This document shows, piece by piece, positions 1 through 9,855 of a stretch of DNA of 64,000 bases. A program made the translations under genes and the position numbers. This DNA is from Rhizobium sp. TH135 (GTDB taxonomy: Bacteria; Pseudomonadota; Alphaproteobacteria; Rhizobiales; Rhizobiaceae). Where the stretch lies: assembly GCF_002855515.1 (NCBI RefSeq), contig NZ_PKRP01000005.1, positions 186,001 to 250,000 of the forward strand, written 5' to 3'. The notes below the pieces were generated by a model that worked only from the letters and a program-made list of their open reading frames with translations, did not search any database and had not been told where the DNA came from. How positions within the stretch are numbered: the stretch's first letter is position 1; each line of letters begins with the position of its first letter.

Positions 1-594
1 AACCTTGGGCTCCGGAACGTGTTCCAGAACGAGGTCGAGAAGCGGGGCCAGGCCCTGATCCTTCGGGCCTTCCGGGTTGACGTTCATCCAGCCATCGCGA
101 CCAGAGCCGTAAAGGATCGGGAAGTCGAGCTGATCGTCGGTCGCGTCGAGATTGGCGAAAAGGTCGAAGACTTCGTTGATGACTTCTTCGTGGCGGCCAT
201 CCGGACGGTCGATCTTGTTGATCGCGACGATCGGGCGGAGGCCGACCTTCAGCGCCTTGCCGACAACGAACTTCGTCTGCGGCATCGGGCCTTCCGAGGA
301 GTCGACCAGAACGATCGCGCCGTCCACCATCGAGAGAATACGCTCGACTTCGCCGCCGAAGTCGGCGTGGCCGGGTGTGTCGACGATGTTGATGCGGTGA
401 CCCTTCCACTCGATCGAGGTCGCCTTGGCCAGGATCGTGATGCCACGTTCCTTTTCGAGGTCGTTCGAGTCCATCATGCGCTCGGCGGTGCGCTGGTTCT
501 CACGGAAAGAGCCGGACTGCTTCAGAAGCTCGTCCACAAGGGTCGTTTTTCCATGGTCCACGTGCGCGATAATCGCGATGTTGCGCATTTTCAT
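1..594 (-). CDS. typA: Ribosome-associated translational GTPase TypA/BipA (N-terminal part, cut by window edge)
   Basis: Translational GTPase of the elongation-factor superfamily that binds the 70S ribosome and acts in stress adaptation and large-subunit assembly. Only the first 198 codons are present; the frame is open to base 1, so the rest lies to the left. The protein begins [20 protein letters not shown]. The G1 P-loop (AHVDHGKT) is at residues 10-17, followed by a switch I region ([10 protein letters not shown]), G3 (DTPGH) near residue 80 and G4 (NKID) near residue 133. This start fits family members that begin a few residues before [14 protein letters not shown]. The upstream AGAGATC is only a weak ribosome site. 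It lies downstream of, and on the same strand as, the M3 peptidase gene. Very sure of family. Confidence 0.95.
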   Translation of the reverse strand, partial: MKMRNIAIIAHVDHGKTTLVDELLKQSGSFRENQRTAERMMDSNDLEKERGITILAKATSIEWKGHRINIVDTPGHADFGGEVERILSMVDGAIVLVDSSEGPMPQTKFVVGKALKVGLRPIVAINKIDRPDGRHEEVINEVFDLFANLDATDDQLDFPILYGSGRDGWMNVNPEGPKDQGLAPLLDLVLEHVPEPKV

Positions 595-751
595 GTTTGT
601 GATCTCTGATAGCTGGGGCGCAATACGGGAGAGAGGCGCCGATTTACTTTGGCGCGCTCATACCTTGTTTTTTGCATTTGCGAAAGGGGGAAACGCCCGA
701 TGCGCCGGCGATGGTTACCGCCGGCGTCGGTTTTGCTCGGTCCTGCCTGCC

Positions 752-2815
752 TTAAGCCGCAAGCCCTTTCTTCTTCAGCATGGCCTCCGGGCTCGGCATC
801 TTGCCACGAAAGGCCCTGTAGGCATCTTCCGGATCGACCGATCCTCCAGATGCATAGATATAGGTCTTGAGCTTCCGCGCCATCTCCGGATCGAAGGGAT
901 TGCCGGTTTCCTCGAAGGCGGCGAAGGCATCGGCATCGAGCACTTCGGACCACATGTAGGAATAGTAGCCGGCCGAATAACCATCGCCCGAGAACACGTG
1001 CTGGAAGTGCGGCGTGGCATGGCGCATGACGATCGAGGCCGGCATGCCGATCTTCGCCAGCACTTCGGCCTGCACGGCGATCGGGTCCTCGACAGGCCCT
1101 TGCGTATGGAAGGCCATATCGACCAGCGCCGACGAGGTGAACTCCACCGTGTTGAAGCCGGCATTGAAGGTGCGCGCTGCCAGCACCTTGTCGAGCAGGG
1201 CCTGCGGCATCGGCTCACCCGTCTGGTAGTGCACCGCATAGGTCTTCAGGATCTCGGGCACGGTCAGCCAGTGCTCATAAAGCTGAGAGGGCAGTTCGAC
1301 GAAGTCGCGCGAGACGCCCGTGCCGGATACCGAGGGATAGGTGACGTCGGACAGCATGCCATGCGCGGCATGACCGAATTCATGGAAAAGCGTCCGTGCG
1401 TCGTCGAGCGACAGCAGCGCCGGCTTGCCCGGCTCCGGCTTTGCGAAATTGCAGACGTTGTAGATGATCGGCAACTCGCCCTTCCGACCGTTTTTCAAGG
1501 TGAGCTGGTGCTGCGCCTGGAAGCTGCTCATCCAAGCGCCCGAGCGCTTGGACGGCCTTGCGAAATAGTCGCCGAGGAAGAGAGCAACCAATGCATCGTT
1601 CCGGTCACGGATCTCGAAGACCCGGACGTCGGGGTGATAGCCGACGACGTTTACGAGCGGCACCGCACGGATTCCGAAGATGCGGCCGGCAACGTCGAAG
1701 CAGGCCTCAATGATCTTCTCAAGCTGCAGATAGGGTTTCAGCTCGGCTTCCGAGAAGTTGAACTTCTGCGCCCGCAGCTTCTCCGCATAGTGACGCCAGT
1801 CCCAGGGCGCGACTTCGTGGTTCTTGCCCTCGTCAGCGATCAAGACGGCGAGTTCGGCCTCTTCGGCTCGTGCCTGGGAAACGGCCTTTTCCCACACCTG
1901 CATCAGCAGACCATTCACGGCCTCGGGTGTCTTCGCCATCGTATTGTCGAGCTTGTAGGAGGCGAAGTCCTTGTAGCCGAGCAGCTTCGCCTTCTCCGCC
2001 CGAAGTGCGAGCGTCTCCTTGACGATCTCCCGATTGTCAGTCTCGCCACCATTGATGCCACGCGAGGTCCACGCCTTGAACGCGATCTCGCGCAGGTCAC
2101 GGCGCTCAGAGAAGGTGAGGAATGGCTCGATGATCGATCGGGAGAGCGTGACCACGTGGGTATGGCCCTTGCCATTGGCGGCAGCGGCCGACGCCATCGC
2201 ATCGCGCAGGAAAGCGGGGATCCCAGCGAGGTCGGCTTCACCAGACAGCGGCAGGATCCAGGACGATTCATCCGCCAAAACATTCTGGCCAAAGTTTGCG
2301 CCAAGGCTTGCCAGCCGCTCGTTGATCGCGGCGAGGCGCTCCTGCTCGGCCTTGGGCAGCTTGGCGCCCGACTTGACGAAGCCCTTCCAGTGACGCTCGA
2401 GAACACGCGTCTCCTCGAGCGTGAGCCCGAGCTCATCGCGTCGGGTCCAAAGGTCATCGATGCGGCGGAAGAGGGCTGCGTTCATGCCAATCTTGGAATA
2501 GTGGCGCGACATCTTCGGCGCGATCTCGCGTTCCAAAGCCTGGATGCCCGGATTGGTATGGGCACCAGCCCGGTTCCAGAAGAGGGCCGAGACGCGCGAG
2601 AGCGCATCTCCGGCAATCTCAAGCGCCACAATGGTGTTGGCGAAGGTGGCCGGCTCCGGATTATCCGCGATCGCATCGATCTCGGCGTCATGATCCTTGA
2701 GGGCAGCCTCGAAGGCCGGCGCATAGTCGTCGTCACCGACTTTCTCGAATTGCGGAAGGCCATGCAGGCCTTTCCAGTCGACGACAGCGGGATTGAACAC
2801 GGACGACTCAGTCAT
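752..2815 (-). CDS. dcp: M3 family zinc metallopeptidase, peptidyl-dipeptidase Dcp type
   Basis: Large zinc oligopeptidase of family M3 (thimet oligopeptidase/Dcp), which trims short peptides in the cytoplasm. It has 687 residues, the usual length for Dcp-type enzymes. The zinc motif HEFGH lies at residues 478-482 (FHEFGHAAHG), and the M3 context GTGVSRDFVELPSQ follows. The start MTESSVFNP was chosen because AAGGAGGT sits 5-10 bases upstream (about 2822-2830); an in-frame extension to 2902 has no ribosome site. The gene has no signal peptide. Dcp versus oligopeptidase A cannot be settled by eye, so the symbol is tentative. A GC-rich hairpin (703-726) follows the stop codon without a T run. 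Confidence 0.9.
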   Translation of the reverse strand: MTESSVFNPAVVDWKGLHGLPQFEKVGDDDYAPAFEAALKDHDAEIDAIADNPEPATFANTIVALEIAGDALSRVSALFWNRAGAHTNPGIQALEREIAPKMSRHYSKIGMNAALFRRIDDLWTRRDELGLTLEETRVLERHWKGFVKSGAKLPKAEQERLAAINERLASLGANFGQNVLADESSWILPLSGEADLAGIPAFLRDAMASAAAANGKGHTHVVTLSRSIIEPFLTFSERRDLREIAFKAWTSRGINGGETDNREIVKETLALRAEKAKLLGYKDFASYKLDNTMAKTPEAVNGLLMQVWEKAVSQARAEEAELAVLIADEGKNHEVAPWDWRHYAEKLRAQKFNFSEAELKPYLQLEKIIEACFDVAGRIFGIRAVPLVNVVGYHPDVRVFEIRDRNDALVALFLGDYFARPSKRSGAWMSSFQAQHQLTLKNGRKGELPIIYNVCNFAKPEPGKPALLSLDDARTLFHEFGHAAHGMLSDVTYPSVSGTGVSRDFVELPSQLYEHWLTVPEILKTYAVHYQTGEPMPQALLDKVLAARTFNAGFNTVEFTSSALVDMAFHTQGPVEDPIAVQAEVLAKIGMPASIVMRHATPHFQHVFSGDGYSAGYYSYMWSEVLDADAFAAFEETGNPFDPEMARKLKTYIYASGGSVDPEDAYRAFRGKMPSPEAMLKKKGLAA

Positions 2816-2949
2816 TTCAGATACCTCCTTGGGCACCGCATGGCAGGGGCGGCGCACTGATTTGCCCCATGCTATCCCGGCCGAATAAAGACGCGCACGC
2901 AAAAATCAGTGAAAAAGAACAGAATTTTCCAACGCCGCTTTCTCGCAAC

Positions 2950-2979
2950 ATTGACGTACATTCGAATAGGCCCATAGAT
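2950..2979 (+). promoter_or_regulatory. Candidate sigma-70 promoter for the small unknown gene at 3006
   Basis: ATTGAC at 2950-2955 is followed after 17 bases by CATAGA at 2973-2978. This resembles the rhizobial housekeeping consensus CTTGAC-N17-CTATAT, with a weak -10. It lies about 25 bases before the start codon of the downstream gene, which would give a short leader. Confidence 0.35.
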
Positions 2980-3005
2980 CGATGGATCCTATGAAAGGAC
3001 GGTCC

Positions 3006-3440
3006 ATGGCCATGGAAATCTTTCCAATCAAGCCGGTCGGCGCGTCGTCGTTCCGCGTCCAAGAGAGCAATACTCAGACAGACATCCGCCTCTCCGATCT
3101 CGAGCCGAAGAAGCTCGTTAGCCGTGAGACGGAAGTTTTCGAAGAGGCTCTGTCCGTCTTCGCCAGCATGACACCGCGGCGCATGCGTGAAATCGCAAGC
3201 GAGAGCTTCCAGCGCGACGAGATAGACGAGAATACCTATCGCGAGCTTTCGACCGAGCTGCCCCTGCAGATGGTCGATCGCAACGGAAACGTCACGGATC
3301 TCTCGACCCTCACAGACGATTCGCAGTTCGACTACGCAGAATATTACAGGACCCAGCAATCCCTCGCCGAAATGATCGGCGACATGGACGTGGCAGACTC
3401 CTATTCCAAGGTCCTCGACTTCTTCGCCCGCAACACCTGA
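3006..3440 (+). CDS. Unknown small acidic protein
   Basis: Protein of 144 residues that I do not recognise. It begins MAMEIFPIKPVG, has no signal peptide, membrane segment or cysteine cluster, and is rich in Glu, Asp, Ser and Arg. The middle (about residues 45-75, TPRRMREIASESFQRDE) and the C-terminus look helical, so it may be a small soluble helical protein. The start at 3006 is preferred because AAAGGAC lies five to twelve bases upstream; an ATG at 2991 and another at 2982 are in frame but have no ribosome site. It stands alone between the divergent M3 peptidase gene and the MFS gene. Codon use and GC bias match the neighbours, so I take it as a real gene. Confidence 0.7.
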   Translation: MAMEIFPIKPVGASSFRVQESNTQTDIRLSDLEPKKLVSRETEVFEEALSVFASMTPRRMREIASESFQRDEIDENTYRELSTELPLQMVDRNGNVTDLSTLTDDSQFDYAEYYRTQQSLAEMIGDMDVADSYSKVLDFFARNT

Positions 3441-3559
3441 TCGTCCGATCGTCCCGACTTCTCGTGACGCGGGACTCGATCCCGACACGCATTCGCTCTA
3501 AGTGCACACAGGCGCTGGCAGAGGTGCTGCGCCAACCGTAGTACACTGAGCGAGTTTTC

Positions 3560-4750
3560 ATGACCCAAATGCGCATGAGCGAGCGCCGCACCACGTTTCT
3601 CGGTGCCTTCCTGACCACGCTCGGCCCCATTTCCATGGCGATCTATACGCCGGCAATGCCCGAACTCGTACGCGCCTTCGGCACGACGGACGCAGCAATC
3701 AAGCTCAGTCTCTCGATGTTCTTCGCAGGCTTCGCTCTCGCACAGCTGGTCGCCGGGCCGCTTGCCGATGCGCTCGGACGGAAAAAGGCAACGCTGATCT
3801 TTCTGGCGATCTATCTGGCCGGCTCGCTTCTGGCCTTCGTGGCACCGAGCGTCGAGTTCATCCTGGCTGCACGCCTTGTGCAGGGCATCGGCGCATCCGT
3901 CGGCGTCGTCGTCGGACGCGCCATCGTTCGCGACCTTTACACAGGTGCCGATGCCTCCCGCATTCTCAATACGATCGGCATCTTCCTCGCGGTCGGTCCG
4001 GCCATGGGGCCAACCCTCGGCGGGCTAACGCTCGCCGCCTTTGGGTGGAATGCGGTTTTCCTGCTGATGGTTGCCTTCGGCCTGATGGCCATGGCCTTCA
4101 CGTTGTTGCTGCTCCGGGAAACGATCATTCCGGACTTGAGGCGCCTGAGGCCCGGCCAGTTGTGGCGCAACTATATCGAAGTCGCCGGCAATGCCCGCTT
4201 CGTCGCCGCCTCCCTGGTGCTCAGTGGCACGATCGGCGCCCTCTATGCCCAGTCGACCATGCTCCCCTTCGTCCTGATCAACGAGGTCGGCCTGACACCC
4301 ACCCAGTTTGGCTTGGGCATGTTGATGCAATCAGGCGCCTATCTGACGGGATCACTCACGCTGAAACTCGTCTCTCGCAGGATCTCAGGTCTCACTGCGT
4401 CGAGGATCGGCATCGCACTCTGCGGCACAGGCGCCATCGCGATGGCATTGTCGGTCGCGTTCGTGCCACCCTTCTTCCTGTCCGTTATGGGACCGGTGGC
4501 GGTCTGCACCTTTGGGCTCGCTTTCTTGAGCCCTCATGTCGTGACGATGAGCATGGCTCCCTTCCCGCATATTGCGGGGTCGGCCTCTGCCCTCACGGGC
4601 TTCCTGCAGATGAGTGCAGGTTTCGTGGGCGGGGTCGCAGCAGCCTCGATCGGCGATCCGCTCACCGCCTTCGGCATCATCATTCCCTTCATGGAACTGA
4701 GCGCCGTCGCCGGCTTCTTCTGGCTGCGCAACCTCGAACGTCGGGCATGA
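3560..4750 (+). CDS. MFS drug-resistance transporter, Bcr/CflA family
   Basis: Inner-membrane proton-driven efflux pump of the DHA1 (Bcr/CflA) group, 396 residues with about twelve hydrophobic helices. The Bcr/CflA hallmarks are visible: an early helix with TLGPISMAIYTPAMPEL, motif A between helices 2 and 3 (GPLADALGRKKA) and motif C in helix 5 (GIFLAVGPAMGPTLGG). Substrate cannot be told from sequence. Three ATG codons (3560, 3569, 3575) compete and none has a strong ribosome site, so the first few residues are uncertain. It stands alone and is convergent with argG. Confidence 0.88.
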   Translation: MTQMRMSERRTTFLGAFLTTLGPISMAIYTPAMPELVRAFGTTDAAIKLSLSMFFAGFALAQLVAGPLADALGRKKATLIFLAIYLAGSLLAFVAPSVEFILAARLVQGIGASVGVVVGRAIVRDLYTGADASRILNTIGIFLAVGPAMGPTLGGLTLAAFGWNAVFLLMVAFGLMAMAFTLLLLRETIIPDLRRLRPGQLWRNYIEVAGNARFVAASLVLSGTIGALYAQSTMLPFVLINEVGLTPTQFGLGMLMQSGAYLTGSLTLKLVSRRISGLTASRIGIALCGTGAIAMALSVAFVPPFFLSVMGPVAVCTFGLAFLSPHVVTMSMAPFPHIAGSASALTGFLQMSAGFVGGVAAASIGDPLTAFGIIIPFMELSAVAGFFWLRNLERRA

Positions 4751-4785
4751 AAAAGCCCGCCTTCCAGGTGGAAGACGGGCAATCT
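4750..4785 (-). terminator. Rho-independent terminator of argG
   Basis: On the minus strand an 11-bp stem with one mismatch (GCCCGTCTTCC / GGAAGGCGGGC, four-base loop) is followed directly by TTTTT. It lies between the convergent MFS and argG stop codons. There is no matching T run on the plus strand. Confidence 0.8.
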
Positions 4786-4802
4786 TGAATGTCGATGCTG
4801 GA

Positions 4803-6026
4803 TTACTTGCCGAGATTGCGCTTGGCGAGCGTGCGCAGGCGCAGCGCATTCAGCTTGATGAAGCCGGCTGCATCCTTCTGGTCGTAGGCGCCCTGGTCGT
4901 CTTCGAAGGTGACCAGCTGGTCGGAATAGAGCGACTTCGACGACTCGCGACCGATGACCATGACATTGCCCTTGTAGAGCTTAAGCGTCACTTCGCCTTC
5001 GACATGCTCCTGGCTCTTGTCGATCAGGGCCTGCAGCATCTCCCGCTCCGGCGAGAACCAGAAGCCGTAATAGATCAGCTCGGCGTAGCGCGGCATGATC
5101 TCGTCCTTGAGATGGGCTGCACCACGGTCGAGCGTAATGCTCTCGATGGCCCGGTGGGCAGACAGCAGGATCGTGCCGCCTGGGGTCTCGTAGACGCCGC
5201 GGGACTTCATGCCGACAAAGCGGTTCTCGACGAGATCGAGACGGCCAATTCCGTTGTCGCGTCCATAGGTGTTGAGTTCGGCGAGCAGGGTGGCCGGGCT
5301 CATGCGAACGCCGTTGATCGAGACGGCATCACCCTTTTCGAAGCCAACCTTGATGATGGTGGCCTTGTCCGGAGCGGCTTCCGGAGAAATCGTGCGCATG
5401 TGCACGTATTCCGGGGCCTCGACGGAAGGATCTTCGAGAACCTTGCCCTCGGACGAAGAGTGCAGGAGGTTGGCGTCCACGGAGAAAGGCGCTTCGCCCT
5501 TCTTGTCCTTGGCAACCGGGATCTGGTTCTGCTCGGCGAAGGCCAAGAGATCGGTGCGGCTCTTGAAAGCCCAGTCGCGCCACGGGGCGATGATCTTGAT
5601 GTCGGGGTTGAGCGCGTAAGCCGAGAGTTCGAAGCGAACCTGGTCATTGCCCTTGCCGGTCGCGCCGTGCGCGATGGCGTCTGCGCCGGTCTTCTTGGCG
5701 ATATCGATCAGGTGCTTGGAGATCAGCGGACGGGCGATCGAGGTGCCGAGCAGGTAGACGCCTTCGTAGACGGCATTGGCGCGGAACATCGGGAAGACGA
5801 AATCGCGGACGAACTCTTCGCGCACGTCCTCGATGAAGATCTCCTTGATGCCGAGCATCTCAGCCTTCTTACGGGCCGGCTCGAGTTCTTCACCCTGGCC
5901 GAGGTCGGCCGTGAAGGTGACGACTTCTGCACCGAGTTCGGTCTGAAGCCATTTCAGGATGATGGAGGTGTCGAGACCGCCGGAATAGGCGAGGACGACT
6001 TTCTTCACGTCTTTGGGGAGTGCCAT
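4803..6026 (-). CDS. argG: Argininosuccinate synthase
   Basis: Joins citrulline and aspartate with ATP to give argininosuccinate, the penultimate step of arginine synthesis; cytoplasmic homotetramer. It has 407 residues, normal for the family. The ATP-binding PP-loop SGGLDTS is at residues 15-21, and family motifs such as DLGQGEE and [16 protein letters not shown] follow. The start [17 protein letters not shown] was chosen by homology to the family; the longer in-frame version to 6059 is not supported. It is divergent from an SDR gene and ends in its own terminator, so it looks monocistronic. A possible minus-strand promoter (CTTGCG-N17-TAAAAG, 6087-6115) lies upstream. Confidence 0.97.
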   Translation of the reverse strand: MALPKDVKKVVLAYSGGLDTSIILKWLQTELGAEVVTFTADLGQGEELEPARKKAEMLGIKEIFIEDVREEFVRDFVFPMFRANAVYEGVYLLGTSIARPLISKHLIDIAKKTGADAIAHGATGKGNDQVRFELSAYALNPDIKIIAPWRDWAFKSRTDLLAFAEQNQIPVAKDKKGEAPFSVDANLLHSSSEGKVLEDPSVEAPEYVHMRTISPEAAPDKATIIKVGFEKGDAVSINGVRMSPATLLAELNTYGRDNGIGRLDLVENRFVGMKSRGVYETPGGTILLSAHRAIESITLDRGAAHLKDEIMPRYAELIYYGFWFSPEREMLQALIDKSQEHVEGEVTLKLYKGNVMVIGRESSKSLYSDQLVTFEDDQGAYDQKDAAGFIKLNALRLRTLAKRNLGK

Positions 6027-6194
6027 GTCGATGTTCCGTCTGGAAGGAGCGAGGCTCAAACCCCGCCTGGATCAAGAATGGCGGCACTTTTAGCGAGATT
6101 CCGCCGGTACGCAAGGGCATCGACCGGCCGAGCTGGCGGCCAAGATCGGTTGGGTCCGATAGCCGGGCAAGCCGGGGACGGATTTGCCGTCATG

Positions 6195-6223
6195 TTGACG
6201 AAGCCGAACACGGGTACCATATC
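6195..6223 (+). promoter_or_regulatory. Candidate sigma-70 promoter for the SDR gene
   Basis: TTGACG (6195-6200) and CATATC (6218-6223) are separated by 17 bases. The transcript would start near 6230, about 35 bases before the start codon at 6265. Confidence 0.55.
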
Positions 6224-6264
6224 GCCATCACTGCCAAAGCCATTGACCTAGAAGGAATTTGCCC

Positions 6265-7128
6265 ATGATGACCCAACATCCAGCACTCGTGAAAGGTCAT
6301 GTCGCCGTCATCACCGGCGCCGCCTCTGGCATCGGCCTCGCAACCGCCAAGGCCTTTGCTGGCATGGGCCTCTGCGTCGTTCTGGTTGACCTCGAAGGCG
6401 ATCAGTTGGCCGCCGCAGCCCTGGAGGTTGCAGCACTTTCCGCAAGTGGTGACACCGATGTGGTTGCGATCGGTACTGACGTCTCGAAGCTGGATGAATT
6501 GGAAGCGCTGGAGCGCGCCGTCATCCAGCGGTTCGGACGTGTGCATGTGCTGATGAACAATGCCGGCATCCAGCCGGGCAGCGCCCTCTTCGGGCCGCAG
6601 GCAAACTGGGAGAACGTGCTCGGCGTCAACCTGATGGCCGTCATCAATGGCACCCGCACCTTCGGCCCGGGCATGGTCGCCCACAAGGATGCAGCTCTCA
6701 TCATCAACACGGGATCAAAGCAGGGCATTACGACGCCCCCGGGTGATCCGGCCTACAATGTCTCGAAGGCAGGGGTGAAGGCTTTCACCGAAGCGCTTCA
6801 GCACGACTTGCGCAACACGCCGGACTGCAATGTTACCGCCCACCTGCTGATCCCCGGCTTCGTCTTCACGGGCCTGACGGCGAATGGCCGTACCGAGAAA
6901 CCGGCCAGCGCATGGACGCCAGAGGAAACGGTCGAGTTCATGCTGGAAAGCCTTGTCAGAGGTGACTTCTACATCCTCTGCCCGGACAATGATGTGCCCC
7001 GCGCCCTGGATGAAAAACGCATCGCCTGGGCCGCCGGCGACATCATCGAAAACCGCCCGCCGCTCTCGCGCTGGCATCCGGATTATGCCGACGCCTTCAA
7101 GACCTACTTGTCGATCCCCAGAGGCTGA
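6265..7128 (+). CDS. Short-chain dehydrogenase/reductase (SDR), substrate unknown
   Basis: NAD(P)-dependent classical SDR of 287 residues. The nucleotide-binding motif TGAASGIG is near residues 14-21, an acidic residue in VLVDLEGD after strand beta-2 suggests NAD preference, NNAG is near residue 95 and the catalytic YNVSK is near residue 163. The start ATG ATG at 6265/6268 follows GAAGGAA at 6251-6257; the TTG at 6259 is too close to that site. The C-terminal stretch after residue 230 (FYILCPDNDVPRALDEKRI) is longer than the minimal family. It is followed by a LysE gene, but a 74-base gap with a hairpin argues against tight coupling. Confidence 0.88.
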   Translation: MMTQHPALVKGHVAVITGAASGIGLATAKAFAGMGLCVVLVDLEGDQLAAAALEVAALSASGDTDVVAIGTDVSKLDELEALERAVIQRFGRVHVLMNNAGIQPGSALFGPQANWENVLGVNLMAVINGTRTFGPGMVAHKDAALIINTGSKQGITTPPGDPAYNVSKAGVKAFTEALQHDLRNTPDCNVTAHLLIPGFVFTGLTANGRTEKPASAWTPEETVEFMLESLVRGDFYILCPDNDVPRALDEKRIAWAAGDIIENRPPLSRWHPDYADAFKTYLSIPRG

Positions 7129-7202
7129 TTGGCAAGGCCGGTGAAGGCCGTTATGGATTGATCACCCGCAGGTCGCGGGTGCTTCATCATGCGGTGACAT
7201 CA

Positions 7203-7844
7203 ATGGATTATATCCCGAGCCTTCCCGTCTTTCTCGCCTTCAGCCTGGCGCTGCTCCTCCTTGCCATCACCCCCGGCCCGGACATGACGCTCTGGATCAG
7301 CCGCTCGCTCCGCGATGGTCGCGCGATCGGCCTGATGACGCTCGCCGGAACCAGCTTCGGCATCTCGATCCACACGCTGCTGGTCGCCTTCGGCATTTCG
7401 GCCCTCATCGTCGCCTCGCCGACGGCATTCATGCTCTTGAAGACCGGGGGAGCCGCCTATCTTCTGTGGCTGGCGTTGCAGGCGGTCCGCCACGGCTCGA
7501 ACTTCGTCATCAAGGCGGATGGTGATGCGGTCGTCTCGAAGAAGGGCGCCTTCCTGAACGGGCTCTGGGTCAATCTCCTGAACCCCAAGGTTATCATCTT
7601 CTTCATGACCTTCCTGCCGCAATTTGTGACAGCCACCGACCCGAACGTCACCGGAAAGCTGATCTTTCTCGGCATATGGTCGATCATCCTGTCGCTGCCG
7701 ATCGGCGTCGGCATCGTCTATGGCGCGGATTTCATGTCGAGCTGGCTGCAGGCGAACCGTAAGGTTCTGCGCGGCATCGATTACACCTTTGCCGGTGTCT
7801 TCTCGATCTTCGCGGTGAAGATCTTCATGACGCAGGCCAAGTAG
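7203..7844 (+). CDS. LysE/RhtB family amino-acid exporter
   Basis: Inner-membrane exporter of the LysE/RhtB family, 213 residues with about six membrane helices. The signature near the N-terminus (FSLALLLLAITPGPDMTLWISRSL, split here by the helix end) contains the TPGP motif, and the conserved loop LNPKVIIFF is near residue 125. Family members export amino acids or homoserine-lactone-like compounds; the substrate here is unknown. The start MDYIPSLP at 7203 is preferred over the upstream in-frame 7158, because helix 1 then begins at the usual distance. A GC-rich hairpin (7852-7871) separates it from the convergent rlmN. Confidence 0.88.
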   Translation: MDYIPSLPVFLAFSLALLLLAITPGPDMTLWISRSLRDGRAIGLMTLAGTSFGISIHTLLVAFGISALIVASPTAFMLLKTGGAAYLLWLALQAVRHGSNFVIKADGDAVVSKKGAFLNGLWVNLLNPKVIIFFMTFLPQFVTATDPNVTGKLIFLGIWSIILSLPIGVGIVYGADFMSSWLQANRKVLRGIDYTFAGVFSIFAVKIFMTQAK

Positions 7845-7877
7845 GATCGAAGGCGGGACAACCGTCCCGCCGGAACA

Positions 7878-9116
7878 TCAATCGTCGTCTTCGCCGTGAT
7901 TGGCGATCATCATCGCTTCAAACGCCAGGCGCTCGGTCTTGCGCATGCGCTCCGATTCCGACTTCAGCTGACCGCAGGCGGCGAGAATATCGCGGCCGCG
8001 CGGTGTGCGGATCGGAGAGGCATAGCCGGCCTGGTTGATGAAGTCGGCGAACTTCTCGATCGTCGCCCAGTCGGAACACTGGTAATTGGTACCCGGCCAT
8101 GGGTTGAACGGGATCAGATTGATCTTCGCCGGTACGCCCTTGAGCAACTGGATCAGCCCCTTGGCATCCTCGAGACTGTCGTTGACATCCTTCAGCATCA
8201 CATATTCGAAGGTGATGCGCCGGGCATTCGACAGGCCCGGATAGTTACGACAGGCTTCGATCAGCTCCTTCAGCGGATACTTCTTGTTGATCGGCACCAG
8301 CATGTCGCGGAGTTCATCACGGACGGCATGCAGCGAGATCGCCAGCATGACGCCGATCTCTTCGCCGGTCCGGTAGATCTCAGGCACCACGCCCGAGGTC
8401 GACAGGGTGACGCGACGCTTGGACAGCGACAGGCCATCGCCATCGGTCGCGATCAGCAGCGCCTTCTTCACTTCCTCGAAATTGTAGAGCGGCTCACCCA
8501 TGCCCATCATCACGATGTTCGTGATCTTGCGGTCGCTCGACGGCATCATGGTGCCGACAGGAATCTCGCGGTCCGGGAAATCACCCAGCCGGTCACGCGC
8601 CAAGAGCAGCTGCGAAAGGATTTCCTCGGCCGTCAGATTGCGCACCAGCTTCTGCGTGCCGGTATGGCAGAAGGAACAGGTGAGCGTGCAGCCGACCTGG
8701 CTCGAGATGCAGAGCGTGCCGCGACCCTCTTCCGGAATATAGACGCTTTCGACCTCGACCGGACGCCCGGCGCCGCGCGGCGGAAAGCGCAGCAGCCACT
8801 TGCGGGTGCCATCGTTCGACACCTGCTCTTCGACGATCTCGGGCCGCGCGATGGTGAAATGCGTCTTCAGCATTTCGCGCATGTCCTTGGAGACATTCGC
8901 CATATGGTCGAAGTCGGAGGTGCCGCGGACATAGAGCCAGTTCCAGATCTGCGCCACGCGCATCTTGATCTGCTTCTCCGGCACACCCTTGCCGCGCAGG
9001 GCCTCACCCAGCTCCTCGCGATCAAGGCCAAGCAGGCTCGGCTTCTCGGCGAAAGCGGTGGGGCGAACCGGCGCCGCAGTCTGGCTACGTTCAGGAAGCG
9101 TCACTGAAACTGTCAT
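7878..9116 (-). CDS. rlmN: Dual-specificity RNA methyltransferase RlmN
   Basis: Radical-SAM enzyme that methylates C2 of adenosine 2503 in 23S rRNA and A37 in some tRNAs. It has 412 residues, a little longer than the E. coli enzyme because of an N-terminal extension. The radical-SAM cluster motif CTLTCSFC gives Cys143, Cys147 and Cys150. The second catalytic cysteine is in DILAACGQL near residue 383. Other family motifs are MGMGEPLYN and the SAM-binding TLSTSG. The start [11 protein letters not shown] has AGAGGTCC just upstream. The gene has its own upstream spacer of about 190 bases and appears monocistronic. Confidence 0.96.
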   Translation of the reverse strand: MTVSVTLPERSQTAAPVRPTAFAEKPSLLGLDREELGEALRGKGVPEKQIKMRVAQIWNWLYVRGTSDFDHMANVSKDMREMLKTHFTIARPEIVEEQVSNDGTRKWLLRFPPRGAGRPVEVESVYIPEEGRGTLCISSQVGCTLTCSFCHTGTQKLVRNLTAEEILSQLLLARDRLGDFPDREIPVGTMMPSSDRKITNIVMMGMGEPLYNFEEVKKALLIATDGDGLSLSKRRVTLSTSGVVPEIYRTGEEIGVMLAISLHAVRDELRDMLVPINKKYPLKELIEACRNYPGLSNARRITFEYVMLKDVNDSLEDAKGLIQLLKGVPAKINLIPFNPWPGTNYQCSDWATIEKFADFINQAGYASPIRTPRGRDILAACGQLKSESERMRKTERLAFEAMMIANHGEDDD

Positions 9117-9288
9117 CGTCTGGACCTCTGGACCATATGGAGAAGCATGCTCGGATCGAGCGCGTCCCGGCTGGCAGGTATGAATTCATGGATCATGCGG
9201 ACTGGGGATCGAGCCCATGCCCTAATTTGCACGGGCCAATAGCAGCTTTTTTGGCTTCCGTCACCCCAACCGCCTGCGGGTCGGCCAT

Positions 9289-9326
9289 GCGCAAATGAAA
9301 GGGGCCGGCAGATGCTGCCGGCCCCT
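9289..9326 (-). terminator. Terminator of the IalB-family gene
   Basis: A perfect 11-bp stem GGGGCCGGCAG / CTGCCGGCCCC with a three-base loop at 9301-9325. On the minus strand it is followed by TTTCATTTG, a moderate T-rich tail. Confidence 0.7.
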
Positions 9327-9351
9327 CGCGTAAAATTCAGGCGTTCGGCCC

Positions 9352-9855
9352 TTAGTTGCAGTTCTGGATCTTCTGCAGAGCCGCCGAGATGCCGGACAGC
9401 GAATAGGTGTAGTTGGTGGCCGTGCCACGAGCCGAAGTCGCGGTGACGGTCATCGACGAGCCACCCTTCATAGCAGCGACGAGTGCCGGCTCTTCAGCTG
9501 CGTTCTCGACCCAGGCGGAGGTATCCTTGACGAACAAGACGAAGTTCTTGTTGTCGATTTTCACATTGACCTTGGAGTCGCCCTTCATCGGGTAACCCAT
9601 CATGGCCTGCGGCTCATACGAGATGTTCTGGCCGGGACGCTGCGACACGACAAAGAAGATGTCGCCGTGATTGACGCTGGCCGGTTCCTTGGTGGTCGGA
9701 ACGGACAGCACGTAGCAAACAGTGCCGCCATTCGACTTGTAGGAATAGGCGCCCCAGGCCTTGAACTGCTCGATCCGCGTGGGCGATTGCGCGTTGGCGA
9801 GCCCGCTGCTCGCCAGGAGGATTGCCAGTGCGGTTACGCTACTTCTTACGAACAT
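9352..9855 (-). CDS. Invasion-associated locus B (IalB) family exported protein
   Basis: Secreted protein of 167 residues in the IalB family, named from a Bartonella protein linked to red-cell invasion but widespread in free-living Rhizobiales, where its role is unknown. A signal peptide covers residues 1-22 (MFVRSSVTALAILLASSGLANA, cleavage after ANA). The mature part carries family features: W-x-x-Y-S near the start, a cysteine in GGTVCYVLS, MGYPMKG, and a C-terminal cysteine in KIQNCN that probably pairs with it. The start was set at 9855 because AGGAAG lies eight bases upstream and it puts the signal peptide at the N-terminus. It stands alone. Confidence 0.88.
   Translation of the reverse strand: MFVRSSVTALAILLASSGLANAQSPTRIEQFKAWGAYSYKSNGGTVCYVLSVPTTKEPASVNHGDIFFVVSQRPGQNISYEPQAMMGYPMKGDSKVNVKIDNKNFVLFVKDTSAWVENAAEEPALVAAMKGGSSMTVTATSARGTATNYTYSLSGISAALQKIQNCN

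Noticed and set aside
425..2860. 811-codon plus-strand open frame opposite the M3 peptidase
   Set aside because: It is the GC-driven antisense shadow of a clear M3 peptidase with HEFGH; it has no recognisable domain.
4785..6251. 488-codon plus-strand frame opposite argG
   Set aside because: Antisense shadow; argG is unambiguous on the minus strand.
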